A stretch of 64,000 nucleotides of DNA from Dendrolimus kikuchii (GCA_019925095.2 CM034403.1:9429690-9493689); one strand, 5' to 3'. Numbered from the stretch's first letter, positions 45,611-58,334 are shown. The notes: generated by a model from the letters alone, not told the origin. Program-made: numbers and translations.

Positions 45611-45829
45611 GTGTTTGAATAATTACTCTAAATTACTCATACCTTATGGCCTACCGGACCTATTGGGTACTAAACTACCGCGAAACTGCACTAAAAACTC
45701 CAGTATTGTTTCTTATTTTTTTTAATTACTTTTTCTTCTTCACTATCGCAGAAGTCGGTTAATATAATTATTCTAAATGTGAATATGAAGTCTTTTTCAA
45801 TTTTTTAAATCGGCAGACATTTCTCCAGT

Positions 45830-46380
45830 TAAACAGGTTCGTCGTCAGTCAATCACAGTCTACGGCTGGGCATAAGTCTCCTCAAGTCGGCGCCATATAT
45901 TCTGGTCCCCTGCCTTCCTCATTCAACGCCTATCGGCGACCTTGCGCAGGTGGTTATTCCATCGGACTGGAGGGCGTCCGATACTACGTTTATCGAGATG
46001 CAGTCTTTACTCCAGGACTTGTCTGCTCCATCGGTCATCGGTCCCGTGGCAGACGTAACCGGCCCACTGCCACTTCAACTTGCTAATTTGGCGAGCCACG
46101 TCGGTAACCTTGATTCTCTTACGGATATCCTCATTTATAATTTTGTCCATAAGAGAAATACCCAATATAGCTCGCTCCATAGCCCGTTGAGCGATTTGGA
46201 ATTTGTGGACCAGTCCTGCCGTCAGTGTCCACGTCACGACTAAGCAGTTTACACTTGTGTAATATAAAGCGGCAAAAATTCTGCAAGGCAATTCGAGACA
46301 TCTAGCAGAGCAAGCAACGAAAAGTTCGTTTATGATTTGCCCTGACAGAAATCGAATTTGTGACCACAACGTACCAGAGA
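45830..46380 (-). mobile_element. RTE/BovB-like LINE C-terminus
   Basis: The minus-strand frame (46007-46369) contains 'KFQIAQRAMERAILGISLMD', 'IINEDIRKRIKVTDVARQIS' and 'KLKWQWAGYVCHGTDDRW', the conserved region after the RT in RTE/BovB-like endonuclease-reverse transcriptases; the end continues to about 45840 in other frames. 5'-truncated and frameshifted. Confidence 0.86.
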
Positions 46381-47115
46381 ACTAAGTGGCCAATAATTCA
46401 AGGTACTGTAACGACTAACTATAAAACTATTCTGAACTCATTTCTAATTTCAACCTCAAGATCTCGTTTAGCTTGAGCCCTGAACAGACCAGTGCTCTTA
46501 CTAAATTAGTAAAAATATAGAAATACTGGAAGAAACGCTTTTTGATCACAGTTGTATTTGTTGTAACATTTCGCAGCTGCGTATCGTTTGTTGTCGGCTG
46601 GCAATATTTCACTCGGGGCAGGCTGCTATCACCTGTCAGATCGTACAAGTGTTCCGCCCTGCGAGAACCTATTTTACCATCAAATACACTCAACGAAAAC
46701 ACTATTTACAGTTTAAATAGTAGGTTTTCATTAAAGAAGCAATGATAGCATAAACTGTGTAAGAACTAACCAGTCTGTATTTCTCGCATGATGTTTCCTG
46801 AACGTATGTTTTTCAAGGAAAAAATGTGTTCATTTGGTGTCTTATTTTTATCATACATCATGAAGACTGGTTTATTTCTGAAGCCGCAAAGAGGAGACTA
46901 ACTATGCACAATGACACTGTATTCTAAATAATGGTAATCTTCACTACTGAATTTCTCTATAGAAATTCAGTGTTATGGTGAATGAAACACTTTAACTTCA
47001 TTTAACAACAATCAAAAATGGCACTTAAATTGAAATATCTGATATAAAGTAGGTTTAAATTTTAAAACATAATTAGTTCATATACTAAATTTCTTATCAA
47101 TCAAAATTGTCTGGA
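46381..47115. other. No recognised gene
   Basis: A 91-codon minus frame (46427-46702) and a 67-codon plus frame overlap; neither shows a known motif. Confidence 0.35.
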
Positions 47116-47254
47116 TTTTTTATTTTTTTATTACACGAGTACAGCAGACAGTCTGCCGGCCCACCCAATGGAAAGCGGTTACCGTCGCTTATGGAGATTT
47201 GTAACACCAAAGGTGGTAGCCATCCAGACATATAAACATCCTACCACCTGGCTA
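47116..47254 (-). mobile_element. SINE-like 310-bp repeat, copy 9 (internally deleted)
   Basis: The tail part ('acagcagacagtctgccggc' to 'gtaacaccaaaggt') is joined directly to 'ggtagccatccag' and 'cctaccacctggcta', leaving out about 100 bp of the middle. Confidence 0.75.
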
Positions 47255-47318
47255 GTGGACATGATTTATGATGGTTTTATTCGCCATTGCTAATAAAACC
47301 ATCATAAATCATGCCCAC
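47255..47318. repeat. Near-perfect hairpin, 27-bp arms, 10-nt loop
   Basis: Arms 47255-47281 and 47292-47318 ('catgatttatgatggtttta' in the left arm) pair with one mismatch. It abuts the truncated end of the SINE-like copy, so the two events may be linked. Confidence 0.92.
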
Positions 47319-47847
47319 TTTTAATTTTATCTTTTAACATATATTAATATTTTTATATTTATATTCAGTTAAATACTATTCAATAAAGTATTTAATATAA
47401 TTATTCTAGTAGTAAAGTTTTAAAAAATAAACGAAATTCACTAGTAACCAACTTCTGTATTATATTTCACGATATAGTTAATTTATTCGTTATCTATTTT
47501 CTCTCCAACAAGCATATTTCATAACGAGGCGAGCTTATTTTACATACATTTACATCCACTTTAACGCATAAAATACTGTCGGATGTATTGACGCGTCTCA
47601 TCCGCCTGTACTTTCAAAACGTTAAGAGTACGACGACTCTGCCATAGGAAATATTTATAATGCTTTGTATGCAAAATAACCTAATGCATTGCAGGACACG
47701 TGAGATAGTGTCACTCTAATAGTCGCAAAGTACACACGATTGTCGACCTTAAACTGTACTGTGTCGATGCAGCTTTATTGTCCGACGCAGTGACACGATA
47801 CGAGTGAGTATCGAGTACGAAATTCAAAATGCATCACGTGGGTGAGT

Positions 47848-48285
47848 GAGCCCCATACTGTAAACGATCAAATTGGTGTGACAGATTTGTTGATCAAATT
47901 TCACATTTTCATCAAACAATAGCGTACACGTTCAAAAATATTTGTCAAACTTTTCCCTATTATTGATATTATGCTCCTTATAGTGATGTGACGTTTCGTA
48001 CCGAAAGCTTATAATGTGCATACAAATGGTTTACAAAAAAAAAGAAGACAATGGAGCAGAGAATGGTTAAAATAGAAAAAGTAAAGTGTATAATATAAAA
48101 TGCAACGTAAATTCTTTGTCACTGCCATTGGCACTGTTATACATGTTTAAAAAACACCGCTGTTGCCGTTTAAATTTATCTGCGAAACACGCCGTCAATC
48201 TAAATTTTCATCAAACACGTTAAACATGTAGATTGCTTGAAAAACACGTAAAATTTTACAAACAATTTGATCGTTTACAGGGCTC
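47848..48285. mobile_element. Possible MITE with TIR-like ends
   Basis: 'ctgtaaacgatcaaattg' (47859-47876) is mirrored by 'caatttgatcgtttacag' (48263-48280), and 'ttcatcaaac' near 47910 by the opposite-strand copy near 48210. No transposase; target duplication not found. Confidence 0.5.
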
Positions 48286-48678
48286 TCGCTGAGAATACAT
48301 TTAAATGAAATCTGCATACGGCCCTTGTACTGCTTGATTGATGATATTACAGCATGACGTAACTGCAAGGATCTGCGATGTGCCTTCGGTGTGAAAGGTG
48401 ACTGTATGCAGATTAGGATCACGCGTACAATTTGACACGGTTTTCGGATTGACACGTATGTCAAGGCTGCGGTTTCACTTCTGACATGTCAAATATCGAT
48501 TTGTTTGTTATGATTTGATTCTCTGTAATCCGTGTTAAGTGTTATATTGATATTTGTTTGGAATGCATCATAAGTCACGCATAGAGTATGCCAATGGTGA
48601 TAAAGATAATATTGATTATTATTTAATTTAGTAGTAGTCTTATTTAACAATGTTAACTTTTATGACAATTATGAATGT
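48286..48678. other. No feature seen
   Basis: Moderately GC-richer at 48340-48480, no frame or motif recognised. Confidence 0.35.
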
Positions 48679-48984
48679 ATTCCGTGCCGGCACGGAGAAA
48701 GTATACAATTTCCTGCGGCCGAGCGGTCTGTCGTAAGAAGGGACAAAAACACCCACAGCCAGGGTATTTGGCCGTCTAAATGGCTACCACCCCTGGTCTA
48801 AAGTATACCGCCTTAACAACCTTGTGTTGTGTTCCGATATTATCATCCAGGTTCCAGTCTCCTTTTAGAGAGCGGCAGCACATTGGTAGTAGTACCTTTC
48901 GTGTTACAATGTGTATAGGCGATGGTAACCGCTTTCCATCAGGTGTGCCGTCTGCCTGTCTGCTAAACTCATGCAATGTAAAAG
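48679..48984 (+). mobile_element. SINE-like 310-bp repeat, copy 10 (near full length)
   Basis: Starts 'ttccgtgccggcacggagaa', ends 'ctgctaaactcatgcaatg' plus A-rich. Several small indels relative to the consensus. Confidence 0.82.
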
Positions 48985-50050
48985 AAAATATATTACATCA
49001 ATACAAATACAACTAACTCTTATTATTACTTGTAACATATTCATTTACTGAGATAAAATAATTAATAAAATGTCAGAAATAGCTGACATATTGTGTCGGG
49101 TATGGTCAGAATAACATGTATGATTGAGCTTACAGTGGTTTTGTACCTACCTAATCAGGTGTTCGTAAAATAATAAAAAGTGGTCTCTATCAATGATTGT
49201 TTAAAATGTCAATTGTGGCATGTGAGACGGTTGTGATTGTAATAAATTTTTAAATTAAAATGCAACTACAATAGGACTTCGGACATATTAATTATGTTAC
49301 AATAAGTTTTATTATTCGTTAAATATATCGTTTTATCGTCTTACCTAATCTTAATCATGGTATTAATAATTTTAATTGTTGTTTAAGTAATAATGAATTT
49401 GTTTTTTTTTACTTGTACAAATGAGGCTGGAATCTTTTGATGTAGAAAAGTATCTCTCAATTGATTTGACACAAATGTGAACTGTGCACTCCCCTGTTAT
49501 ATCAGTGCATATTTAGATGAGTTCTGTGTAGGTACATGCATAACATTCTATTGAAATAGCAGTTGGCTGGGAACAGTGTGCTTATAGACTATACTCATGT
49601 CAGCCGGCAGTACGCGTAACATCTCAATAGAACCAGCAAATAATAGGGAAGCGCCTTATTCGCCAAAGAGAATGAATACCCCATGTGTAGTAGGCGGCTG
49701 CAGTTTACATGCACCGGCTTCTAGAAATAGTCTGTTATTGATTAATATTGAAGGGAGCTCCATAATAGCTTCTTCAGAATAATAAGTTTTCGTCCTGCTC
49801 GAGCCGATTGGAAACGACAAAGTTACACATATTTTTTGTGAATATCATATATACTATTATATATATAATAATATAGCTGTAGCCCTAGGTGAAAATATAA
49901 AATCAACTTGATTAGATATTTACTATACTTGGTAAACATAGAAAGTGACTGCTGTCAGATATTTAAAAGTTAGCACAAAATTGTATCTTTTTATATCCAT
50001 ATCAGTGATATCATAAAAACTGAAAGAAGAGAGTAGAGTACACTATCTCA
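48985..50050. other. No gene seen
   Basis: AT-rich. A 61-codon frame at 49597 has no support. Confidence 0.4.
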
Positions 50051-50240
50051 GACGGCCTTTGTGGCACAGTAAACTAAGCCGTTCTTCGCCTAACTCGATA
50101 GAACACATGGATTTCAGGGTCCCGGGCTTATTTCTTAGCATAGTAAATTTTGTAAATGAACTTTCTGTTATTAACTGTGGTTTTGGTGTCTGGGATTGAA
50201 CTTGAGGAGACCTGTTGTATAATATTTATAACACCAGCGT
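50051..50240 (+). mobile_element. tRNA-derived SINE, copy 3
   Basis: Head 'cggcctttgtggcacagtaa', degraded B box 'cagggtcccgggctta', body 'aactttctgttattaactgt' and 'tttggtgtctgggattgaac' align with 38325-38538 in reverse. Confidence 0.7.
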
Positions 50241-52219
50241 AACTTTATTAACTTTGAGTTATATAACGTATGTGCTTCTCGGCCAAAGAAATGTATGTAT
50301 ACATAGGTGTATTTTTTTTGTGGTAATTGTCTCGATACATTTTGCCTTATTAGGCGTGCAAGTTTCAGATCTTATAACTAAATCTAAATTGAAGTTAATT
50401 ATATTACAATTATTGAAATAATTACTATAATAATTAAATGAATTAGATAATATTAATGTCAAGCGAAGCATTAATTAAATAAGAATACATAGTAATCGTT
50501 AGAATTTATCACTTAAATAATCCTCGATTTTAAAGTAGCATTTCATTATCAAAAATTTCTTTAGGTGTCTCTTAAATAATAATATGGATTTTTGCTTAGT
50601 TACATAGAGTGCCAATGTCTAGACTTTTTTTTAGTTTGGTAAATGTGATTACGCCACCTACACTGGTCTAGAAGAGACCTTGGTGGGTATGTGTGACTCC
50701 GGGGGCGAAAAGGTAATCTACATGATAAATTCCAGTATAGCGGTTACTATCTTAGTGAGGCGCCATAAGACCGGCAACAAAGTGCCACGTAGTGATTCAG
50801 AGACCAACATCTACCAACACTTACCTTACTTGCCTTTGTAAACTCTTGGCAAGTTTTGTGTCGCAAAAAGAGATAGAAACATGAAACATAGTAATCATTC
50901 CAATTTAAATGCTTAAGAGGATATTGAATTAAAAAAGAGGTAACTACTCATTTTGCATAGTTTCAAAGAATTCTAATGCAAGTGTTTATATTATAACAAT
51001 GTTTTTAAACTACTCCTTTTAACGTTGACCAAAGAAATCTAGGGTCACAACTGGCACTACGCAGTTGAGCATTGATTATTAATGCACAGTTCCAACTTTC
51101 CGTAGAAGGAAGTGTGGGGATACCAATATTCATGCTATTTGAAATACCATGAAATTGTCATGTAGATTTATATTAAAACAAAATTACTTTGCAACTTTTC
51201 CGGCGTTATTTTTCGAGACACAAATTATTGTAGTTTGCTGCATCACTTCTTCTTTTTTAACAGTAAATAAAATTGCTTTAGAAGCGGTGGTAGGCTCGTG
51301 ACTTTCAACATACAATTTGTAAGATTTCAGTTTGAAATAAATTCATTAATTTTCATTTAAAGTTGTACTGTAAAGGGAGTATTTAATCATTTATCTTGCC
51401 ATAACTGGCGAAATAAAGAAAGTTTACAAAATTTTAAATTTTAATTCTGACATTAATATTTGGATCTATGTAAAAAAGTGCTGTTCTATAATATGTATAA
51501 AAGTTTACTTAAAATATATATTGTCAAATTGCTACCGGAATCTATACCCAGTTTTTCCATGGTCCTTCGAGCCGGATGAACCAGCGACAAAGGATCGAAA
51601 AGGTATGTTAAAAACATTCATAATGATATGTTATAATAAACAAAGTTGTGAATTTTTTGTTATCTAATTAGTCACTGGACTAGTTTAGTTAGTCTAGTGC
51701 GTAAACATCTGACAATTATAGGCATGTTTTAATTGCTAGTAATGCTATTGCAACCATTAGCCACTTTAAAGTGTAAATGAAGTGAAGTGAATTTGAATAC
51801 AATGCAATAACGAGTCTTTTAACAGAATACTCTCATTATTTGTTGGAATTTATTACCCTTTCAAGTTATGTTAAGAATCAATTGATTACTTTTCTTTTGG
51901 AGTCGACTCCATTTATAAAAAAAAATTGTACGTATATAATTATATTGCCTCGTTCAAAACACTTAAATAAATTAACTTAATGATAATTAAATTAAAGTGA
52001 AGAGTAAGTGTTATATAAAAAAAAATCATGCGGGTGTCTATTAAACCAGTGTCAACTATTCATAACTATTCAAATTTTAGAATCATTTTTAAACAAAAAC
52101 AGGTAAAAGCCAGATTCATCTAAACGCCCTGCTATAGGTAGTTTTACCCAAATAGGCTTTGATTGACACCAAAAAACAGAGTTCTTGTACTACCTCGAAA
52201 ATTTACGCTACATGAGGTA
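50241..52219. other. Mostly AT-rich, unassigned patches
   Basis: 50650-50830 is GC-richer ('gggtatgtgtgactccggggg') and may be a repeat. 51560-51600 carries 'tggtccttcgagccggatga', a motif I associate loosely with LTR-retroelement sequences, but nothing around it supports an element. Confidence 0.3.
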
Positions 52220-52465
52220 TGAGACAAGGCTGTTTCGACCAGTGCTTGCCAGAGCCTACGTGGTAAGGCGATTGCTATTTCCCGCGGCCCTGGCTTAATG
52301 CGAATAGAAGGAACACGAAGAGTTTTAGAGGATATTCCGGCAGTGGTAATGTACTTCCACTAAGGTAGGACCAGAACGGTGACTCCAACACGCCCTCTTC
52401 GTGAGCCCCATACGGTAAGGGTCCGTAAGCCAAGTTCTCCTCGTCAAGAAAAACAAAGGTACACA
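52220..52465 (-). other. GC-richer segment with a 63-codon minus frame, unrecognised
   Basis: The minus frame 52275-52466 (starts MCTFVFLDEENLAYG, ends SQGRGK) is more coding-like than its neighbours, but no splice sites or domains are evident. It could be a repeat fragment. Confidence 0.2.
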
Positions 52466-52535
52466 ACTCTTACATAAAGATTTACAACCAAAAAAAATAA
52501 GCGTCTGCGAAGAAAATGAAATATCTATAATATTA

Positions 52536-53025
52536 TAAAATTTTAAACATGCCGTGTATGTACATTGAAGCTATTAAAAATATACAACTGGAATAATATG
52601 GAAACGATGGAGAACACGAAGCATTTTTTTTAGATTTCTTGTCTGTTTGTTCGGGGTTCACGTAAAATCGATTGGACCGATTTCAATGCAGTTTTCACTG
52701 ATCGACAGCAAATTTTTAGACTTAAAATCTGCGCTACTTTTATCCTGGGTATCCCGCGGGAAATTTTCTGTGATTTAGAATAGCCAGATTGAAAAAAAAA
52801 TCTAATTCCAATGCGATGTCTTCATTGATGGATAGCAAATTTTATGTAATAAAATGTGTGATATTTATTATATGGGGGTTTTTAGTTTTTCAGGTGCATA
52901 AAAATTAGGTTATTCCGACACCGTTTTCAGTAAAACGTAGCTTAAGTTATTTTTTTTAAACGCTGTGTTACGGGAATTTCAAGTCAAGCGAGGACGAAGT
53001 CGCGGGCATATTATAGTTAAAACTA
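52536..53025 (-). mobile_element. Interspersed repeat R5, copy 3
   Basis: Reverse-oriented copy: on the plus strand 'aatattataaaattttaaac' opens and 'gaggacgaagtcgcgggcat' closes. It contains the block with 'cctgggtatcccgcgggaaa' and the 'actgatcgacagcaaatttt' motif in the order expected from 34185-34700. Confidence 0.7.
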
Positions 53026-54544
53026 CAAAATTAAATGTTACGTAATTGAGTTCTACTATCTAAAATAATTATTTTTTAATTTAGAGACTATTCTGGTAGA
53101 CTCAAAAGCTTACTAATATAAGTATATAGGTATTTTTAAGAACCACTTCTCATAGTGTCTGTCATTAATTTTTCCTCTATCTTAAATCTTGAAGAGTCAA
53201 TTAATAATATAAAGCCGCTAATAATATTAGAACTAAGCGCACCAGAATAAAACCCGCTACCTTATTGGTAGACCGCACGCGGCGGGAGATAAACAATGCA
53301 CTCTTGCGCAGAAGTTATCTTTGCCGAATAAATCTGCAATTAAGAAACTTTAGAAGTGGTCAATCTTTTTTAAATTAGTTTTTCTTAAAAAACATGTACT
53401 TGTTTTTTTATTAATATATATAAATAGTAAATTACACCTTTCTGTAACGTTTTCATTAGATAAACCTTAAAATATTTCTATCTATTTTTTTATTTATTTT
53501 ATATTATTTGGGGGCTAACACCTAATAGTATTAGTTAGTAATTTAATTAAAATTATTTCTTAGTTATGAACTAAGATACAAAGATAAGTAACAATAAGCT
53601 ATTGATAAGCCTCCACAGATGACAGAAAGAAAAATACACCTATATATAGCACATAGGCGTATTTTGTTTAAAATAAAATAAGGATAATGTTTTAAACAAA
53701 ACTTTATACATTATAAAATATTTTTATTATTGAAAATGAAGAAAGAGGATATTTTTTTAAATTAATTACATTATATCAATATTAATGTTTAAAACAATGG
53801 TCGTTTTAAATATTTATATTCATATAATGTAATTAATTTAAAAAAAAATCCTCTATCTTCATTTTCAATAATGAAAATATTTGTATGATAGTTTATTTTG
53901 TTCGGTCTCGATATATTTACATTATAATATTTATATTTACAAGTTTCTTGTACATTTTCGTGGAACTCACTCACTTGCAAATAAAAAGTATATACAACAA
54001 CAAGACGGAGTGAGGTTAAACTAACGAGAAAAACAAATCACTTGAATATGTCAATACTGGTATCGTTTTTAATGGCTAGTCTAAATGTTGTGAACTCTAT
54101 GTAAATGATCCCATCGTATTATCTCAGGGCTGGCGGCAGATACAATATCCCGCAAGGCTACTGACCACCATATTAACTCATATATACTTTATGCTGTTTG
54201 TTAGTAAGATATTATTAGGAAAAGCTTAGAATTTCTAGGTGGATTGCATTGCCTCTTAATATCCGGAAAGATATCTAAGTCGTATGCTAAGATTTCTATA
54301 ATTATTACTACTAATGTTATTTTCATTGAGATACATTTTTTAAATAAATTATGTTTTTTAAGATTAAATATTAAAATTACAATTTAAACGTTGTTGTAGT
54401 TATGTCTACTACTTTTTATTCATTTATGTCTGATCTAAAATAAATATTGAAGGGTGTGAAATATTTCCATAGGTTTGATATCAGAAAATTTAAAGTTCCG
54501 TTTCGAATAAAAAAAGTTGTGTGTTGCAGTTCACGCGCAGTAGA
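53026..54544. other. AT-rich; GC islet at 53260-53345 and a long inverted repeat
   Basis: The islet has 'ccgcacgcggcgggagataa' and GATA-like sites on both strands. The inverted repeat is listed separately. Confidence 0.35.
53725..53873. repeat. Inverted repeat, ~52-bp arms, 45-nt loop
   Basis: Left arm 53725-53776 and right arm 53822-53873 pair with only a few mismatches ('attgaaaatgaagaaagagg' in the left arm). Could be a very short MITE or a long-stem RNA hairpin. Confidence 0.9.
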
Positions 54545-55112
54545 AGTAAAACAGAGTGAAAGAAATTATGACAAGGGGTGGGAGGGATTCTAAAATTCGT
54601 GACGTTACATTTCATATATTATTACATCGTAATATATGGGGTATGGAGAGAGAGCATGAAAGTAGAGTAAACACGGTCGAGATGCGAGCACTGCGCAAAA
54701 TCTGCGAAGTGACGCTCGCGGACCGCGTTCGTAATACTGAAGTAAGAAAGAGACTTGGTCTGAAAGAGAGTGTCGGGATGAAGGTAAGGAAAGGAATGCT
54801 CCGGTGGTTCGGGCATGTGGAAAGAATGCATGATGAAAGAATGACTAAACAGATATACAATGCAAAAGTGGATGGATGCAGAAGTCGTGGAAGGCCACGA
54901 CACACCTTCCATGATCAAATTGATCGTGTACTAGCAGAAGGTGATGTCAGGAGCCTTAAGAACAGACGAGCGTGCATGACAAGAGTTATGAATGTTAAAG
55001 AAGCAAGTGAGGTGTGTAAGAATAAGCCTAAATGGCGCTCTGTTGTTCGTGCCTACCCCGCAAGGGAACCGGCGTGAAGTTATGTATGTATGTATGCATG
55101 TATGCATGTATG
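54545..55112 (+). mobile_element. RTE-like LINE C-terminus with ATGT tail; ORF open
   Basis: A 173-codon frame (54556-55077) with 'RNTEVRKRLGL', 'GMLRWFGHVERMHDERMTKQ', 'GRPRHTF', 'RACMTRVMNV' and 'VVRAYPARE', the C-terminal region after the RT in RTE-like LINEs. It ends at TGA 55075-55077 and is followed within a few bases by (ATGT/GTAT)n at 55080-55112, the short-repeat tail typical of such elements. No stops, so fairly young; the catalytic domain is missing. Confidence 0.9.
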
Positions 55113-55395
55113 TTATAATATATTTAAACTTATAGTATCACTTGTACTAAATCTCTTATAACTTTGCACCCAGATTGCCAAATTCTGCAGAATGTTCAGT
55201 AATTATTTCTTAATATATAAGCTAGTGATTAACACCAGTCTCATTCTTTTACATCTGGGCCCAACAATGTATGAAAGCGACTCCATCACCTTCGAAGTAT
55301 TAAAGAAAAACTTCAAAACATTTCCAACTCTATCTGTATAAACATAGCGTTTAAATGATTAAATATAATGTATTCTATCTCATTTTTTCGCAAAA
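55113..55395. other. No feature seen
   Basis: AT-rich. Confidence 0.4.
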
Positions 55396-55448
55396 TTAGT
55401 CCCATAGTTTTATGTGTTTAAGATAAACACATAAAACTATAGGACTAA
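55396..55448. repeat. Near-perfect hairpin, 25-bp arms, 3-nt loop
   Basis: Arms 55396-55420 and 55424-55448 ('ccatagttttatgtgttta' in the left arm) pair with one mismatch around 'aga'. Same architecture as 41474-41528 but a different sequence. Confidence 0.93.
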
Positions 55449-55540
55449 TTTTTGGTGTCGCTTTTTCATTTCATCGAATTTCAAATCACAGCTATTCTAA
55501 AGAAGTTTCACTTCAAAAAGAAATACATCTTCCAGATGTT

Positions 55541-55854
55541 TTATCCGTGCAGGAATGGAGAAAGAATACAATTTTCTGCGGCCGGGCGGCCTGTCGTAAG
55601 AGGCGGCAAAACAACCCAGAGCAAAGTGGTAGGGCATTTGCCCGACTGGATGGCTACCACCCCTGGTCTAAAGTATGTCGCCATAACAACCTTGAGTTCT
55701 GTTTCGGCATTAGTGACTAGGTTCCAGTCTCCCTTAAGAGAGCAGCAGCGCATTTGTAGCACCTTTGGGGTTACAAATGTCCATAGGCGATGGTAACCGC
55801 TTTCCATCAAGTGGGCCGTCTGCCTGTCTGCTGAACTCCTGCAATAAGAAAAAA
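55541..55854 (+). mobile_element. SINE-like 310-bp repeat, copy 11 (near full length)
   Basis: Starts 'ttatccgtgcaggaatggag', ends 'tgctgaactcctgcaataag' plus A-rich. Frames of 89-114 codons across it are not genes. Confidence 0.87.
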
Positions 55855-55987
55855 GATGTACAGGTAAGTTTTTACTTCAGTAAAAAGAAATAATGCAACA
55901 GCAAAGTCATCGATAATATATCTTCTTATTTATCTTTTCTTTACATAGTATGAAGCAATGCCGCTTTAGTACATTCTTAGTCTGTGT

Positions 55988-56091
55988 GTCTATCTGTCGG
56001 TATATCTGTCCGTCTATCTGTCTGTATATCTGTTTGTCTATCTGTCTGTATATCTGTCTGTCTATCTGTCTTTCTATCTGTCTGCATATCC
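55988..56091. repeat. (TATCTGTC)n microsatellite
   Basis: About 104 bp of imperfect 'tatctgtctgtctatctgtc'-type units. Confidence 0.95.
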
Positions 56092-57052
56092 TAACTCCTC
56101 CAAAACCACGCAATGGATTTTTAAGCGAATTTCACCATCAGTTAGATATTTTTTTAAAGAATGGTTTATATATAGTACCTTTTATCCATGGCTTCGCTTA
56201 TGAATAAAAAACTTAATGAAGTTTAAGTAAAAGGTAAGGATAAAGTAAGTGTAATAGAGGCCGCCGTCAATGTACAACCCGCGGGAAAACTTTAGTATAT
56301 ATAGAAAATGATAAGTAGTAAAATGTTGTTTTTTTTTTAAAATGAATACTAAAATCATTACCTAGTGTAATTTACTTTACAGCTTGAGCATAGTTTTATA
56401 TGTAAAAGGTGACATATAGTTATTTTAAACACTCTTAGGTCCGTCGAAGATCTATTTCTCACCCGCCATCGCTGCCTCTTTTAATATTAACAACCTGCAT
56501 TGTCAGTATAATAGTGCAAGCGCTGCAATCTTCGTCTATGGCTATCAGATGGTCCGAGCCATATCGGAAGCTACTAGAATACCATCACGGGCTATAATAG
56601 GAGCGATGTAGCCAAAACAATCATATTATTAAACTTATCTCAAGTTAGTAATGTACTTAATTGTATATAGTTGTTTATTGTTATATCGATTAGAGATTTC
56701 CTGTATCGATCTTGTGGTACAGATTTATGCTATGTCCACATCTGCATCATTCAATCGATTAAGTCACTATAGTGTACCATGAATATGTATCTTAATGTAA
56801 GGTAAAAATATCACAACATTTAAAAAATATTTTTAGAACAAATCAATCAATAAATTAAACATTAGACATTAGACTTGTAATTTTTGGCTCAGATTATCTT
56901 AAAATTTGTTGAAATATTTACCTAATAAGACATGAGATATTATTATTATTATTAGAATAATCTAATACAATAAAAGAAAACTTAAGTTAATTATATTGTA
57001 TTCTACCCATAAACCCTCAAGATTGTCAGTTGAATACTGATTTTAAATCACC
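56092..57052. other. No gene seen
   Basis: AT-rich with a GC-richer patch at 56430-56610 that I cannot assign. Confidence 0.35.
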
Positions 57053-57165
57053 GTCTTTTATGGGTAAGGTGCCCAGAAGGCTGGCTACGTTTCCTCGCGG
57101 GATCGCTATACTGATCCGTTGCCCGATGTAGGCACCAGCCTTCTGATCACCCGAAAGGTCAATGT
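57053..57165 (-). mobile_element. Interspersed repeat R4, copy 2
   Basis: 'atgggtaaggtgcccagaagg' and 'cgctatactgatcc' are the reverse complement of the block at 22600-22660. Confidence 0.5.
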
Positions 57166-58334
57166 TGTCAATTAATCAATTAAGTCAAGTCAAGACATAA
57201 GATATACACATATAGGTATAGTAATTGTTTTTAGATTTATGTTGACATAGTATTGGTATAAAACAAACATTACGAATGGTAATTAAACTGTTAAGTTTTG
57301 AATAGATATTTGATGTAAAGCACGGCAAACAGGTAAAAACATGTGAAACTTATTTTTATTATCGTCCTGTATGTACCATGATTTATGAAATAAATGAATT
57401 AAATTAAAATAATAAAATGTTGGTTACAAAACTAGTGATGTCAAATCTTAGGAAAAGAAAATCTGGCTGCACTCTCTGGAAAGGTAGGATTTTGAAATTT
57501 TTCAGAGCTACATTTTTTACTGTGCAATTGGAATTCACAGTTTTTCAATAGTTGAAAGCAAATCCGGATAGTAAAATTAAATTATAAACAGCAGTTTTTG
57601 TAGATTAATCTTTGGAGCAATAAGAAAATTTTCTTAGATAACCTAATTACAGCATTGAGCAAAAACTATTTTAGAATTATATTGAATAATAAATTTTATC
57701 ACTAAAAACAGAGTTATCAATTTCACGAACTACCTCCGGCTTTAAAAACAAAAAGTATTGAATACGTGCCTAGAAACAACATCTAACTTTGAAAGTCTTT
57801 TAGTATCTAGACATTTAATTTTTTCCACTAGTTACATAAGCTTACAAAATGGAAATAATTACTGTAGTTATGATATTATCTGTTGTTAATAAAAACAGTA
57901 ATTGCTTTAGTAAAGACGAATAATTTGGTACATGATTTTGATTACTTAATAGATAACTGTTGCGTTTTTGATTAAGATATTGTTAATATAACAACGTTCT
58001 GGTGCAGAATTTTCTATTAATTTGTGCTTTAAGGTTTGTTAATTTGAAGTTTCTAGTTATTTCTCCTTAAAATAGGTGTAACACGTGAAACGGTATACAT
58101 AGAATAGGAAGTCAACTTAATTTATAACTTATAATAATAGAAGTATAACTGTATTATGTTCACCCAGTAAAAGCTTATACATAAAAACGCATGTGTAGGT
58201 TATGGCGTTTATCCTTAAGATGTCAGCGAACCATTATTTATTTCTACCCTTGATGGTAGTGTATCGACTGATGATCCGTCTATATTGCGTTGTACTTTAG
58301 ATTTCAAATAATATACCCTCAATTGTTTTTTTAT
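57166..58334. other. AT-rich, no feature seen
   Basis: No coding frames or repeats recognised. Confidence 0.4.

Noticed and set aside
51540..51610. LTR-retroelement-like motif 'tggtccttcgagccggat'
   Set aside because: No LTR, primer site or ORF around it; a single short motif is not enough to call an element.
55907..56207. Frames with repeated RQIDRQIY or ICLSICLY
   Set aside because: Translation of the (TATCTGTC)n microsatellite.
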